64,000 nt of DNA from Bacillota bacterium (lineage in GTDB: Bacteria > Bacillota_A > Clostridia > Lachnospirales > Lachnospiraceae), in NCBI GenBank assembly GCA_023443625.1, contig JAEZTQ010000098.1:33608-97607 (forward strand), written 5' to 3'. Both the position numbers and the translations under genes were made by a program. Below the pieces are notes generated by a model. The model did no database searches, was not told the origin of the DNA, and saw only the letters and a list, made by a program, of their open reading frames with translations. Below are positions 28,838 to 37,243 of this stretch, one piece after another. Position 1 is the stretch's first letter; each line of letters opens with the position of its first letter.

Positions 28838-30076
28838 ATGACAAATCAAAATCAAGAGAGTATGGACATGAAAACAGTAGAGGAGGATCTTAGAATCATA
28901 ACCAAAGGTGCCTTAGAGGTTATTTCTTTGGAGGAACTGAAAGAGAAATTAATAAAAGCTAAGAAAGAACAGCGACCCCTAATCATTAAACTAGGGCTGG
29001 ACCCTTCTGCCCCAGATATTCACCTTGGTCATACCGTTGTTCTTCGTAAAGTAAAGCAGCTACAGGACTTGGGTCATCATGCAGTCATAATTATAGGTGA
29101 TTTTACGGGTAAAATCGGTGATCCAACAGGAAAATCCAAGACACGTGTTCCACTTTCAGATGAACAGGTGCGCCAGAATGCAAAAACCTATACGGATCAA
29201 ATATTTAAGATTATTGATCCTAATAAAACAACGGTGAGATTTAATAGTGAGTGGTTGTCCAAGCTGACCTTTGATGAAGTAATTAAATTGGCTGCGAGTA
29301 CAACTGTTGCAAGACTTATGGAAAGGGATGATTTTCAAAACCGTTTTAAAAGACAGGAACCCATTGGACTTCATGAATTCTTCTATCCCCTTATGCAGGC
29401 CTATGATTCGGTACAAATTGATGCAGATATTGAGCTGGGAGGTACGGATCAGACCTTTAATATTCTTATGGGTCGAACCCTGCAAGGCAGTATGGACAAG
29501 GAGCGTCAGATTGCCATCTTTATGCCTCTTCTGGAAGGGCTGGATGGTGTAGAGAAGATGAGTAAAAGTCTTGGTAACTACATCGGCATATATGAACCGG
29601 CTGAAGTGATGTTTAAGAAGGTAATGGAGATACCGGATCATCTAATTCTTCGTTACTTTGAACTGGTTACGGATGAGCATCCAGACCGTATTGATGAGAT
29701 CCGTAAGGAGATGGAGATGGGAAGAAACCCCAGAGATTGTAAGGTGGAACTAGCTAGAATCATTACAGGATTATATTATGATGAGGCAGAGACACAAAAA
29801 GCAGAGGAGTATTTTAAAACTGTATTTCAAAAAGGGGAAATTCCAGAGAATATGCCGGTAATCAATGCACCTGCTGATTGCAAAACACTTATGGATATTA
29901 TTCCATGCCTAGTCACAGAAGGTCATACCCCCTCCGGCAGTGAATTTCGCCGTTTAGTAAAACAGGGAGGAGTTCAATTAAACCAGGAAAAAGTAATAGC
30001 TTTAGATCAACCTCTTCAAGGTAATGAGGCTGTGCTTAAAATAGGAAAAAAGAAATTTGTAAGAATTTTGTTATAA
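28838..30076 (+). CDS. tyrS: Tyrosyl-tRNA synthetase
   Basis: This class I synthetase joins tyrosine to tRNA-Tyr. The HIGH-like motif is HLGHTV in LGLDPSAPDIHLGHTV, KMSKS is intact (VEKMSKSLGNYIGI), and a C-terminal S4-type RNA-binding domain ends the protein. The sequence type is the TyrZ-like form rather than the classical Bacillus TyrS. The ATG at 28838 with GAAAGGAAG upstream is preferred over a TTG at 28802. The tyrosine T-box directly upstream confirms the assignment. Confidence 0.96.
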   Translation: MTNQNQESMDMKTVEEDLRIITKGALEVISLEELKEKLIKAKKEQRPLIIKLGLDPSAPDIHLGHTVVLRKVKQLQDLGHHAVIIIGDFTGKIGDPTGKSKTRVPLSDEQVRQNAKTYTDQIFKIIDPNKTTVRFNSEWLSKLTFDEVIKLAASTTVARLMERDDFQNRFKRQEPIGLHEFFYPLMQAYDSVQIDADIELGGTDQTFNILMGRTLQGSMDKERQIAIFMPLLEGLDGVEKMSKSLGNYIGIYEPAEVMFKKVMEIPDHLILRYFELVTDEHPDRIDEIRKEMEMGRNPRDCKVELARIITGLYYDEAETQKAEEYFKTVFQKGEIPENMPVINAPADCKTLMDIIPCLVTEGHTPSGSEFRRLVKQGGVQLNQEKVIALDQPLQGNEAVLKIGKKKFVRILL

Positions 30077-30121
30077 AATAAAAAATCAATGATAATGGAA
30101 ACTTGGTCAGAATTTGACGTA

Positions 30122-30150
30122 TTTACAAGTTATCTTAGACATGGTAATAT
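30122..30150 (+). promoter_or_regulatory. Promoter of the dCMP deaminase gene
   Basis: TTTACA at 30122-30127, a 17-base spacer and TAATAT at 30145-30150, with a TG-G extended -10. Confidence 0.6.
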
Positions 30151-30240
30151 CCGTTTATATAATATTAATTTAAGTCCGACATTCAGAGAACGCTAGGATA
30201 GTAATCAATTATACACGAAGTATAGGAGGAAGGGTATATC

Positions 30241-30729
30241 ATGGAAAGACGAGATAAAGCAAATTATTATCTGGATCTGGCAGAAATGGTTTCACAAAGG
30301 AGTACGTGTCTAAGAAAACTCTATGGAGCCGTAATCGTTAAAAATGATGAGGTTATTTCTACAGGTTATGTAGGGTCTCCGAGAGGAAGAAAAAACTGTT
30401 CGGATATTGGTGAATGTATTCGTGAAAAAATGCAAATTCCAAGAGGCGAGCGTTATGAATTGTGCCGTAGCGTCCATGCGGAAGCCAATGCAATTATCAG
30501 TGCTTCCCGAGATAAGATGATAGGCAGTACCTTATATCTCGTAGGTATTGATGTAAAAACAGGTTCTTATGTAGAGAATTCTTGCTGCTGTTCCATGTGT
30601 AAGCGCATGGTTATCAATGCAGGAATAGAATATGTATGTATTCGTGATACTAAGAATGATTACAGGGTTATTGAGGTAAGTGATTGGGTTAGTGATGACG
30701 AATCCCTGTTGGGGAGCTTTGGATATTAA
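30241..30729 (+). CDS. dCMP deaminase (ComEB type)
   Basis: This zinc enzyme converts dCMP to dUMP for thymidylate synthesis. The zinc site is H79-A80-E81 with the CxxC pair C117-C120. The residue before C117, proline in most of the family, is C116, giving the odd run SCCCSMC. The N-terminal half (YYLDLAEMVSQRSTCLRKLYGAVIV) matches ComEB/dCMP deaminases. It is 162 residues long, a normal length. It has its own promoter and ends at a convergent hairpin. Confidence 0.88.
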   Translation: MERRDKANYYLDLAEMVSQRSTCLRKLYGAVIVKNDEVISTGYVGSPRGRKNCSDIGECIREKMQIPRGERYELCRSVHAEANAIISASRDKMIGSTLYLVGIDVKTGSYVENSCCCSMCKRMVINAGIEYVCIRDTKNDYRVIEVSDWVSDDESLLGSFGY

Positions 30730-30743
30730 ATTAGGTATATTTA

Positions 30744-30812
30744 ATAGGGCTTGAAAGAGCAAGACTGCTATGCTGTTTATATTAGCATTTAATCTTACTC
30801 TCCAAGCCCTTA
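30744..30812. terminator. Convergent hairpin between the deaminase and aroA
   Basis: AGGGCTTG and CAAGCCCT, with inner AGAG-AAGA/TCTT-CTCT pairing, form a long stem between two convergent genes. T-tails are weak on both sides. Confidence 0.5.
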
Positions 30813-30829
30813 ATATATGTCTTTAGTAA

Positions 30830-32131
30830 TTATACAGTTTGTAGGTTTTCTAAATCTGAATAGAAGTTGGGGTAGGAGATATCTACACACTCAGCCCCAA
30901 TAATACTGGTAGTTCCCTCAGCAAGTAAGGCCGCCACAGCGAAAGACATGGCAATTCTATGATCATCTTTACTCTCAATGATTGCTCCCTGGAGTTCTTT
31001 GCCACCTTGGATTATCATTCCATCCTCCGTAGCAGTGATATCTGCACCCATCTTAGATAAATTATCCACCATAACATCAATGCGGTTGGATTCCTTTACT
31101 TTTAGTTCAGCTGCATCCTTAATAATGGTAGGGCCCTTAGCAAAGCATGCTAGGATAGCAATGATGGGGATTTCATCAATTAAGGTAGGAATAATCTCGC
31201 CTCCAATTTCTGTACCCGTGAGATTGCTATACTTTACGAGGATATCTGCAACGGGTTCTCCACCCTTATTTATGACATTTACTAAGGAGATATCAGCCCC
31301 CATTTGCTTGCATACCCGTAGGATACCATCCCTTGTAGGATTAATGCCTACATTTTTAATTAAGATTTCGGAATTAGGAATGATAAGGCCTGCAGCGATA
31401 AAATAAGCAGCTGAGGAAATATCTCCAGGAACCTTAATTTGGCCGCCCTTAAGATAAGAATTAGGAAAAAGAGTAGCGGTATTGTCTTTTGAAGTAATCT
31501 GTGCTCCAAATTCCTCTAGCATTAATTCTGTATGATTTCTTGATAGATAGGGCTCAGTTACAGAGGTTTCACCCTCAGCATAAAGACCAGCAAGAAGAAT
31601 GGAGGATTTAATCTGAGCGGAGGCAACAGGGGAATTATAATGAATTCCTCTTAATTTTGGTCCTTGAATAGCTGCTGCATTAATAACCAAAGGAGCGCGT
31701 TCATTCCCACCCTGGCTTTTAATATCTGCACCCATGAGAGTAAGGGGTGTTAGAATCCTACCCATGGGCCTTTTTTGAATAGAAGCATCACCTGTTAGGG
31801 TGATTTGAAATTCTTGTCCGCATAAGATACCTGAGATTAGGCGCAGGGTGGTCCCACTGTTACCCACATCTAGTATATCTGTAGGTTTTGATAGGCCATG
31901 GAGGCCTTTTCCATATATGATAACTTGATTGAAAGAAGGATTATTTTCAATTTCAATACCAAGCTGTTTAAAACAGCGAATCGTAGAAAGACAGTCGGCT
32001 CCTTGAAGAAAATTAGTTACTTCAGTTATTCCATCTGCTATTGCACCAAACATAACAGCTCTATGGGATATGGATTTATCACCAGGAACAGTGATTGTGC
32101 CTTTAAGGGGTCCACTTTTATTAAAATTCAT
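30830..32131 (-). CDS. aroA: EPSP synthase (3-phosphoshikimate 1-carboxyvinyltransferase)
   Basis: This is the sixth shikimate-pathway enzyme; it transfers enolpyruvate from PEP to shikimate-3-phosphate. [10 protein letters not shown] (17-26), [12 protein letters not shown] near 90, [12 protein letters not shown] near 115, the DEIP motif and the C-terminal DHRIAMSFA are all present. The 433-residue length is normal. It is the last gene of the aroF-tyrA-aroA operon, 57 bases after tyrA. Confidence 0.96.
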   Translation of the reverse strand: MNFNKSGPLKGTITVPGDKSISHRAVMFGAIADGITEVTNFLQGADCLSTIRCFKQLGIEIENNPSFNQVIIYGKGLHGLSKPTDILDVGNSGTTLRLISGILCGQEFQITLTGDASIQKRPMGRILTPLTLMGADIKSQGGNERAPLVINAAAIQGPKLRGIHYNSPVASAQIKSSILLAGLYAEGETSVTEPYLSRNHTELMLEEFGAQITSKDNTATLFPNSYLKGGQIKVPGDISSAAYFIAAGLIIPNSEILIKNVGINPTRDGILRVCKQMGADISLVNVINKGGEPVADILVKYSNLTGTEIGGEIIPTLIDEIPIIAILACFAKGPTIIKDAAELKVKESNRIDVMVDNLSKMGADITATEDGMIIQGGKELQGAIIESKDDHRIAMSFAVAALLAEGTTSIIGAECVDISYPNFYSDLENLQTV

Positions 32132-32188
32132 GGATTTATTCTCCTATCTTTCATTAATCTACGGATGTAATCTTGGGGATATAAAGAA

Positions 32189-33325
32189 TTATTTTCTTTC
32201 ATGTATGTTATAATTATATCTTGTCAATAATGTACTTGCTTTAATCTGTGCTGCTTCATCATAAAATTCAATCCGTAGTACACCCTCTTCAAATTCTCGA
32301 TTATGGATAATTCCAATATTTTTAATGCTGATTTGGTTACTTGCTAGTAGGGTTGCTATGGTTGCGATGGCTCCTGCTTCATCCATGATATCCAGATATA
32401 TTTCAAATGATTTTTTAATCAAACCAATGGACTTCTTTGGAATAGCACTGCGATATTCTCCTGCCTTATCAAACATCTCATATAAATATTTCTCGTCCTG
32501 TCTTTCTAAAGCCTTGGATGCCTCTTTTAGGGAACGAATATATTGATCTAACAATTGCTTTATATCAGAGGAATTTGTTAAACATATATTCTGCCACATG
32601 ATAGGAGAGGAGGAGGCGATCCGGGTGATATCTTTAAAGCCTCCGGCTGCAAGAGATCTCATTTTCTCAGTCTCATCATCGGACTCTCGAAGGAGATTTA
32701 CTAGCTGTGCTGCTATAATATGTGGTACATGGCTAATAGCAGCAGTTATTTTATCATGCTCATAGGGGTCAAGGACAATAGGAATAGAGCCCATGTTTTT
32801 AACTAAGTCATGGAGTATATGAAGCATGAAATCGGGAGCCTCTATTGATGGGGTAAGAATATAATAAGCATTTTCCAGTAATAAAGCATAGGAATTTAAA
32901 TAGCCGGTCTTTTCCGATCCAGTCATGGGGTGACCGCCAATGAATTGAGAGGACATTCCTAATTCATTAACAGCCTTATGGATATTACTCTTTACACTTC
33001 CTACATCTGTCAAAATACAGCTGGGCTTAAGTAAAGGCTTAAGCTGACGAAGATATTTGATATTGGATAGGACTGGAGCACATAAAAAGAGCAGGTCACA
33101 GTCAGGAAAACACTCCTCTAGAGTGGTAGTGACAGAGTCTAATACTCCATCAGCAAGAGCAGCTTTTAAATCAGAGCTAGGTTTATCTTGGTGATAATCA
33201 TATGCAAAAAGATAATAATTTTTATTTATTTTCTTCAAAGCTCGGGCTATTGAGCCCCCGATTAATCCAAAACCAATAAATCCAATCTTAAAATCGCTCT
33301 TAAAATCACTCTCTAAATCCTTCAT
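32189..33325 (-). CDS. tyrA: Prephenate dehydrogenase with ACT domain
   Basis: This enzyme oxidatively decarboxylates prephenate to hydroxyphenylpyruvate on the route to tyrosine. The Rossmann motif GFIGFGLIGGSIA (about 15-27), the catalytic region GGHPMTGSEKTGY, and the helical dimer domain are followed by a C-terminal ACT domain (about 300-378), the likely site of tyrosine feedback. No chorismate mutase is fused. It lies between aroF and aroA in the same operon. Confidence 0.95.
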   Translation of the reverse strand: MKDLESDFKSDFKIGFIGFGLIGGSIARALKKINKNYYLFAYDYHQDKPSSDLKAALADGVLDSVTTTLEECFPDCDLLFLCAPVLSNIKYLRQLKPLLKPSCILTDVGSVKSNIHKAVNELGMSSQFIGGHPMTGSEKTGYLNSYALLLENAYYILTPSIEAPDFMLHILHDLVKNMGSIPIVLDPYEHDKITAAISHVPHIIAAQLVNLLRESDDETEKMRSLAAGGFKDITRIASSSPIMWQNICLTNSSDIKQLLDQYIRSLKEASKALERQDEKYLYEMFDKAGEYRSAIPKKSIGLIKKSFEIYLDIMDEAGAIATIATLLASNQISIKNIGIIHNREFEEGVLRIEFYDEAAQIKASTLLTRYNYNIHERK

Positions 33326-33460
33326 GAAGGCCTCCTTGGGATATGTATGATACTTCGCTGCAGCTGTATAAAACTGTACAGCAAAGTCATGATTTCATGT
33401 TTATATTAGCTGATACTATCTTAACTTGTATCTTTGGATTAATCAATTACCAATTATATT

Positions 33461-34474
33461 TTATAATTTTTTACCCATCAAAGCAGCTAAGGGTGCCATC
33501 TCCTTGGTTAACATATCAAATTCATTAAAGGTAAGGGACTGAGGACCATCGGATAATGCGGTCGAGGGGTTTGGATGGGTCTCTATCATAAGACCATCGG
33601 CTCCCACTGCAATAGCACTCATGGCAAGAGGTTTAACATAGGCTCTTACTCCTGTTGCATGGCTGGGGTCTATAATTATGGGAAGATGACTCTTCTCTTT
33701 AATTACTGGAACAGCACTAATGTCTAAGGTATTTCTGGTTGCAGTTTCGAAGGTACGAATACCGCGTTCGCATAGCACAACATTTGGATTGCCTTCTGCA
33801 ATAATATATTCAGCAGCATTCAGCCATTCATCTATTGTAGCGGAAAGACCACGTTTTAAGAGTACAGGTAGACCTGATTTACCAGCTTCTTTAAGAAGAA
33901 AGAAATTTTGCATATTTCTAGCACCAATCTGAAGCATATCAACATATTTGACTGCTGCTTCAATGGCATTTAAACTGGTTACTTCACAAATTACCGGAAG
34001 TCCTGTCTCTTCTCTGGCTTCCTTCATATATTGAAGACCCTCTTCTTCAAGACCTTGGAAAGCATAGGGAGAGGTTCTGGGTTTATAAGCTCCGCCCCGG
34101 AGGATGTGAGCACCCGACTTTTTGATTGCATGAGCAGTGGCTAAGAGCTGCTCTTTACTTTCAACAGCGCAGGGCCCTGACATAATAGCTAGAGTACTTC
34201 CCCCGATGGTTACATTGCCTACCTTTATCTTGGAGGGTTCGGGATGAAACTTTTTATTAGCTAGTTTGTAGCTCTCTGTAACTGCAACAATTTTATCTAC
34301 ATCTTCAAATATCTCTAGATTTTGATCTTGTAATCTGGACTTATCTCCCACAACACCGATAATGGTTACTTCTTTACCGGTGGAAATATGCGCATCCAAT
34401 CCCTTTGCTTCTATTAGATTCTTAATTTGCTCGATGGATTCTGCTTTTGCTAGGGGCTTCATTACTATAATCAT
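33461..34474 (-). CDS. aroF: DAHP synthase (class I beta, with N-terminal FLD-like domain)
   Basis: This is the first shikimate-pathway enzyme; it condenses PEP and erythrose-4-phosphate. The N-terminal about 70 residues form the ferredoxin-like regulatory domain ([17 protein letters not shown]). The barrel shows [45 protein letters not shown], and PSHATG near the end. The ATG at 34474 is preferred; an ATG 18 bases upstream would place the ribosome site inside the gene. First gene of the operon. Confidence 0.95.
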   Translation of the reverse strand: MIIVMKPLAKAESIEQIKNLIEAKGLDAHISTGKEVTIIGVVGDKSRLQDQNLEIFEDVDKIVAVTESYKLANKKFHPEPSKIKVGNVTIGGSTLAIMSGPCAVESKEQLLATAHAIKKSGAHILRGGAYKPRTSPYAFQGLEEEGLQYMKEAREETGLPVICEVTSLNAIEAAVKYVDMLQIGARNMQNFFLLKEAGKSGLPVLLKRGLSATIDEWLNAAEYIIAEGNPNVVLCERGIRTFETATRNTLDISAVPVIKEKSHLPIIIDPSHATGVRAYVKPLAMSAIAVGADGLMIETHPNPSTALSDGPQSLTFNEFDMLTKEMAPLAALMGKKL

Positions 34475-34521
34475 GTTAACACATCCTTTCATTCTTTTAG
34501 GGGTAGTTTTCTTGTTTTGCC

Positions 34522-34550
34522 ATTATACTCTGAATAATAATTAATGTCAA
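34522..34550 (-). promoter_or_regulatory. Consensus promoter of the aroF-tyrA-aroA operon
   Basis: On the minus strand TTGACA (34550-34545), 17 bases and TATAAT (34527-34522): an exact consensus. The resulting leader is only about 40 bases, leaving no room for a T-box, so control is more likely at initiation. Confidence 0.9.
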
Positions 34551-34564
34551 TACATTGATGCATT

Positions 34565-34595
34565 AAAGCGTTACGGTTTAAAGCGTAACGGTTTA
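34565..34595. promoter_or_regulatory. Repeat/dyad upstream of the aro promoter
   Basis: AAAGCGTTACGGTTTA (34565-34580) and AAGCGTAACGGTTTA (34581-34595) form a direct repeat, and CGTTACG/CGTAACG within them is an inverted repeat. The block begins 15 bases upstream of the minus-strand -35 box, a good place for a regulator. The protein is unknown. Confidence 0.5.
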
Positions 34596-34660
34596 ATGTG
34601 AAAAAACATGGTTTTTGTCTAAAAATATGATATTAGTATGTTATTATTTACATAAAGCTA

Positions 34661-34689
34661 TTGTAAAAATTAATGTCCTCTAGTAAAAT
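34661..34689 (+). promoter_or_regulatory. Promoter of the EF-G-like gene
   Basis: TTGTAA at 34661-34666, 17 bases and TAAAAT at 34684-34689. The leader of about 135 bases includes a possible long-range GGGG-ATGC/GCAT-CCCC pairing. Confidence 0.5.
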
Positions 34690-34829
34690 ATACTAAGAAG
34701 TATCTATGGGTTATTATATACTTTATATGCCAGGGGATGCTGCAAAACTAAATATTTCTATTTTTATGCTGAAATTGTGCATCACCCCATACCCTACCTA
34801 CTTACTATAAGCGTATTGGAGGAAATCAA

Positions 34830-36917
34830 ATGAATGTTTACACTTCGGAAAAGATTCGCAATGTTGTTTTGTTGGGCCACGGTGGCTGTGGCAAGACTAC
34901 TTTAGTCGAAGCCATAGCGTACACAACGGGTATACTCAAGCGTCAGGGAAAAGTGGAAGAGGGAAATACAATCAGTGATTACGATAAAGAAGAGCAGAAA
35001 AGATTGTTCTCCATCAGTTCAACAGTAGTGCCTATATTATATGAAGATATTAAAATTAATTTCTTAGACACTCCTGGTTATTTTGATTTTGTTGGAGAAG
35101 TCGAAGGAGCTTTGGCAGTGGCAGATGCTGCAGTAATTGTGATTTCTGCAAAGGCTGGGGTTGAAGTTGGCACAATGAAAGCATGGGATTTTTGTGAAAA
35201 ATATAATTTACCCAGAATTTTATTCGTTACGGATATGGACGATGATAATGCAAGTTATCGAGAAGTAGTTGAAAAGCTCACTGAGCTATATGGCAAGAAA
35301 ATTGCGCCTTTTCATATTCCGATTAGAGAAAATGAAAAATTTGTTGGATTTGTTAATGTGGTTAAGATGGCTGGAAGAAGATTTACAAAAGCCAGTGAAT
35401 ATGTAGAATGTGAAATACCCGATTATTGTCAGGAAAATCTTTCGAAGTCCAGGGAAGTATTATTGGATGCAGTTGCCGAAACCAGTGAAGAATTAATGGA
35501 AAAATATTTTTCAGGTGAGGAATTCACTCAGGAAGAAATCTCTTTGGCACTTCGAAATAATGTAATAGATGGTTCTGTTGTTCCGGTGCTGATGGGTTCC
35601 GGTGTGAATGCTCAGGGTACGACAATGTTATTACAGGCAATAGATAAATACTTCCCAGACCCTACCAAGAAAGAAATCAGCGGAAGTAATGTAAAGACTG
35701 GAGATAAATTTGTAGCAGACTATGATGAAAAGAAGCCTTTCTCAGCGAGAGTCTTTAAGACAATAGCTGACCCATTCATCGGTAAATTCTCACTTTTTAA
35801 AGTATGTTCAGGGGTTATTAAATCAGATTCTGTTATTTTTAATGCGGACAAGGATGTGGAAGAGAAGGTTAGCCGCCTTTATGTATTAAGGGGTAAAGAG
35901 CAGATAGAAGTGACCCAGTTAAATGCCGGAGATATTGGTGCTCTTGGTAAACTAAGTAATACAAGTACAGGAGATACCCTTTCTACTAAGGCAACTCCTA
36001 TTATATATGATCGTATTAGTGTAGCAACACCTTATACCTATCAACGTTTTAAGACTAAGAATAAGGGTGATGATGATAAGGTTTCCCAAGCTCTTGCCAA
36101 ATTGATGGATGAAGATTTAACCCTTAAGATGGTCAATGATAAGGAAAATAGACAGACCTTATTATATGGTATTGGTGACCAGCAATTAGAGGTAGCAGTG
36201 TGTAAGCTATCAACAAAGTATAAAGTTGAAATTGAGATGATGAAGCCTAGGGTACCTTTCCGTGAGACTCTCCGTAAGAAGGTACGTGTACAGGGCAAAT
36301 ATAAGAAACAATCCGGTGGACATGGTCAATATGGTGATGTTCATATCGAATTCGAACCTTCCGGTGATATGGAAACACCTTTTGTATTTGAAGAGAAGAT
36401 CTTTGGCGGTTCTGTTCCAAGGAATTACTTCCCTGCTGTTGAAAAAGGTATAGGGGAATGCGTTCTGAAAGGACCAGTAGCAGGCTATCCAGTTGTCGGG
36501 TTAAAAGCCACCTTGGTGGATGGTTCCTATCATCCAGTAGACTCTTCTGAAATGGCCTTTAAGATGGCAACCATCCAGGCCTTCAAACAAGGTTTTATGC
36601 AGGCTTCGCCAGTTCTATTAGAGCCCATAGCATCTCTTAAGGTTCTGGTACCGGATAAGTTTACTGGAGATATTATGGGAGATTTGAATAAGCGTAGAGG
36701 CCGGGTACTAGGAATGAATCCAGTTTCTGGTGGTAAGCAGGAAATCGTTGCAGATATCCCGATTTCGGAATTATATGGATATTCAACGGATCTTCGTTCT
36801 ATGACCGGTGGTATTGGAGAATTCTCCTATGAGTTTTCACGATATGAACAGGCGCCCTCCGATGTTCAGCAGAAGGTTATGGAGGAGAATTTGAAGGAAG
36901 AAGAAGCTGTTTCTTAA
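34830..36917 (+). CDS. EF-G-like GTPase (FusA2 type)
   Basis: This is a five-domain translational GTPase relative, 695 residues long. Walker A GHGGCGKT is at 16-23. The G3 motif is DTPGY (80-84) where true EF-G has DTPGH, so the catalytic histidine is a tyrosine. The G4 motif reads TDMD in place of NKMD. Domain IV and V signatures (RVQGKYKKQSGGHGQYGDV, LRSMTGG) are intact. EF-G2 proteins of this kind are known from many bacteria and are not the main translocase. Role here unknown, possibly ribosome rescue or stress. Confidence 0.9.
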   Translation: MNVYTSEKIRNVVLLGHGGCGKTTLVEAIAYTTGILKRQGKVEEGNTISDYDKEEQKRLFSISSTVVPILYEDIKINFLDTPGYFDFVGEVEGALAVADAAVIVISAKAGVEVGTMKAWDFCEKYNLPRILFVTDMDDDNASYREVVEKLTELYGKKIAPFHIPIRENEKFVGFVNVVKMAGRRFTKASEYVECEIPDYCQENLSKSREVLLDAVAETSEELMEKYFSGEEFTQEEISLALRNNVIDGSVVPVLMGSGVNAQGTTMLLQAIDKYFPDPTKKEISGSNVKTGDKFVADYDEKKPFSARVFKTIADPFIGKFSLFKVCSGVIKSDSVIFNADKDVEEKVSRLYVLRGKEQIEVTQLNAGDIGALGKLSNTSTGDTLSTKATPIIYDRISVATPYTYQRFKTKNKGDDDKVSQALAKLMDEDLTLKMVNDKENRQTLLYGIGDQQLEVAVCKLSTKYKVEIEMMKPRVPFRETLRKKVRVQGKYKKQSGGHGQYGDVHIEFEPSGDMETPFVFEEKIFGGSVPRNYFPAVEKGIGECVLKGPVAGYPVVGLKATLVDGSYHPVDSSEMAFKMATIQAFKQGFMQASPVLLEPIASLKVLVPDKFTGDIMGDLNKRRGRVLGMNPVSGGKQEIVADIPISELYGYSTDLRSMTGGIGEFSYEFSRYEQAPSDVQQKVMEENLKEEEAVS

Positions 36918-36997
36918 GCCATTTCTATGCTATTATAATAATTAATAATATATATAATAAGTACTAATAATAGTAAAATAAAAACAATAGAAATTGG

Positions 36998-37026
36998 TTG
37001 ACATCTTGGCATTATTCTGATGTAAT
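36998..37026 (+). promoter_or_regulatory. Promoter of the purine permease gene
   Basis: TTGACA at 36998-37003, 17 bases and TGTAAT at 37021-37026. Transcription from here gives a leader of about 210 bases. Confidence 0.75.
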
Positions 37027-37032
37027 ATTAGT

Positions 37033-37230
37033 GAAGTTGATTGAATTTACTTATATGTATGACGATAAAGGAGGTAATCCTTCAAATCCTGTAGAGAGAT
37101 AGAATTTGAATGGATGCCTCCTATATATTGTTGCGAGACGTATATAGACAAGTCCTCTAGCTTAGGTTAGGAGATAAGAAAATCGACGGATATCTTAAGA
37201 GTACATTACTCTTATAATATTAATAATTCA
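37033..37230 (+). promoter_or_regulatory. Structured 5' leader of unknown class
   Basis: Three hairpins can be drawn. The first is long: GGAGG-ATCC-TTCAAAT with ATTTGAA-GGAT-CCTCC (37070-37121). The second is CTATATA/TATATAG (37121-37147). The third is AAGAGTA-cat-TACTCTT (37197-37213). I looked for the purine riboswitch core and did not find it. A new or divergent regulatory RNA that controls the permease is possible. Confidence 0.5.
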
Positions 37231-37243
37231 AAGGAGAGTTTTT

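Noticed and set aside
29156..29641. Gene of 161 codons on the minus strand inside tyrS
   Set aside because: It lies wholly opposite a well-supported tyrS, has no ribosome site and no recognisable protein character.
30978..31406. Gene of 142 codons on the plus strand inside aroA
   Set aside because: It is the opposite strand of aroA, lacks a ribosome site and looks like codon-bias shadow.
37033..37230. Purine riboswitch before the purine permease
   Set aside because: The conserved loop and junction sequences of the purine riboswitch are not present, although the gene context fits.
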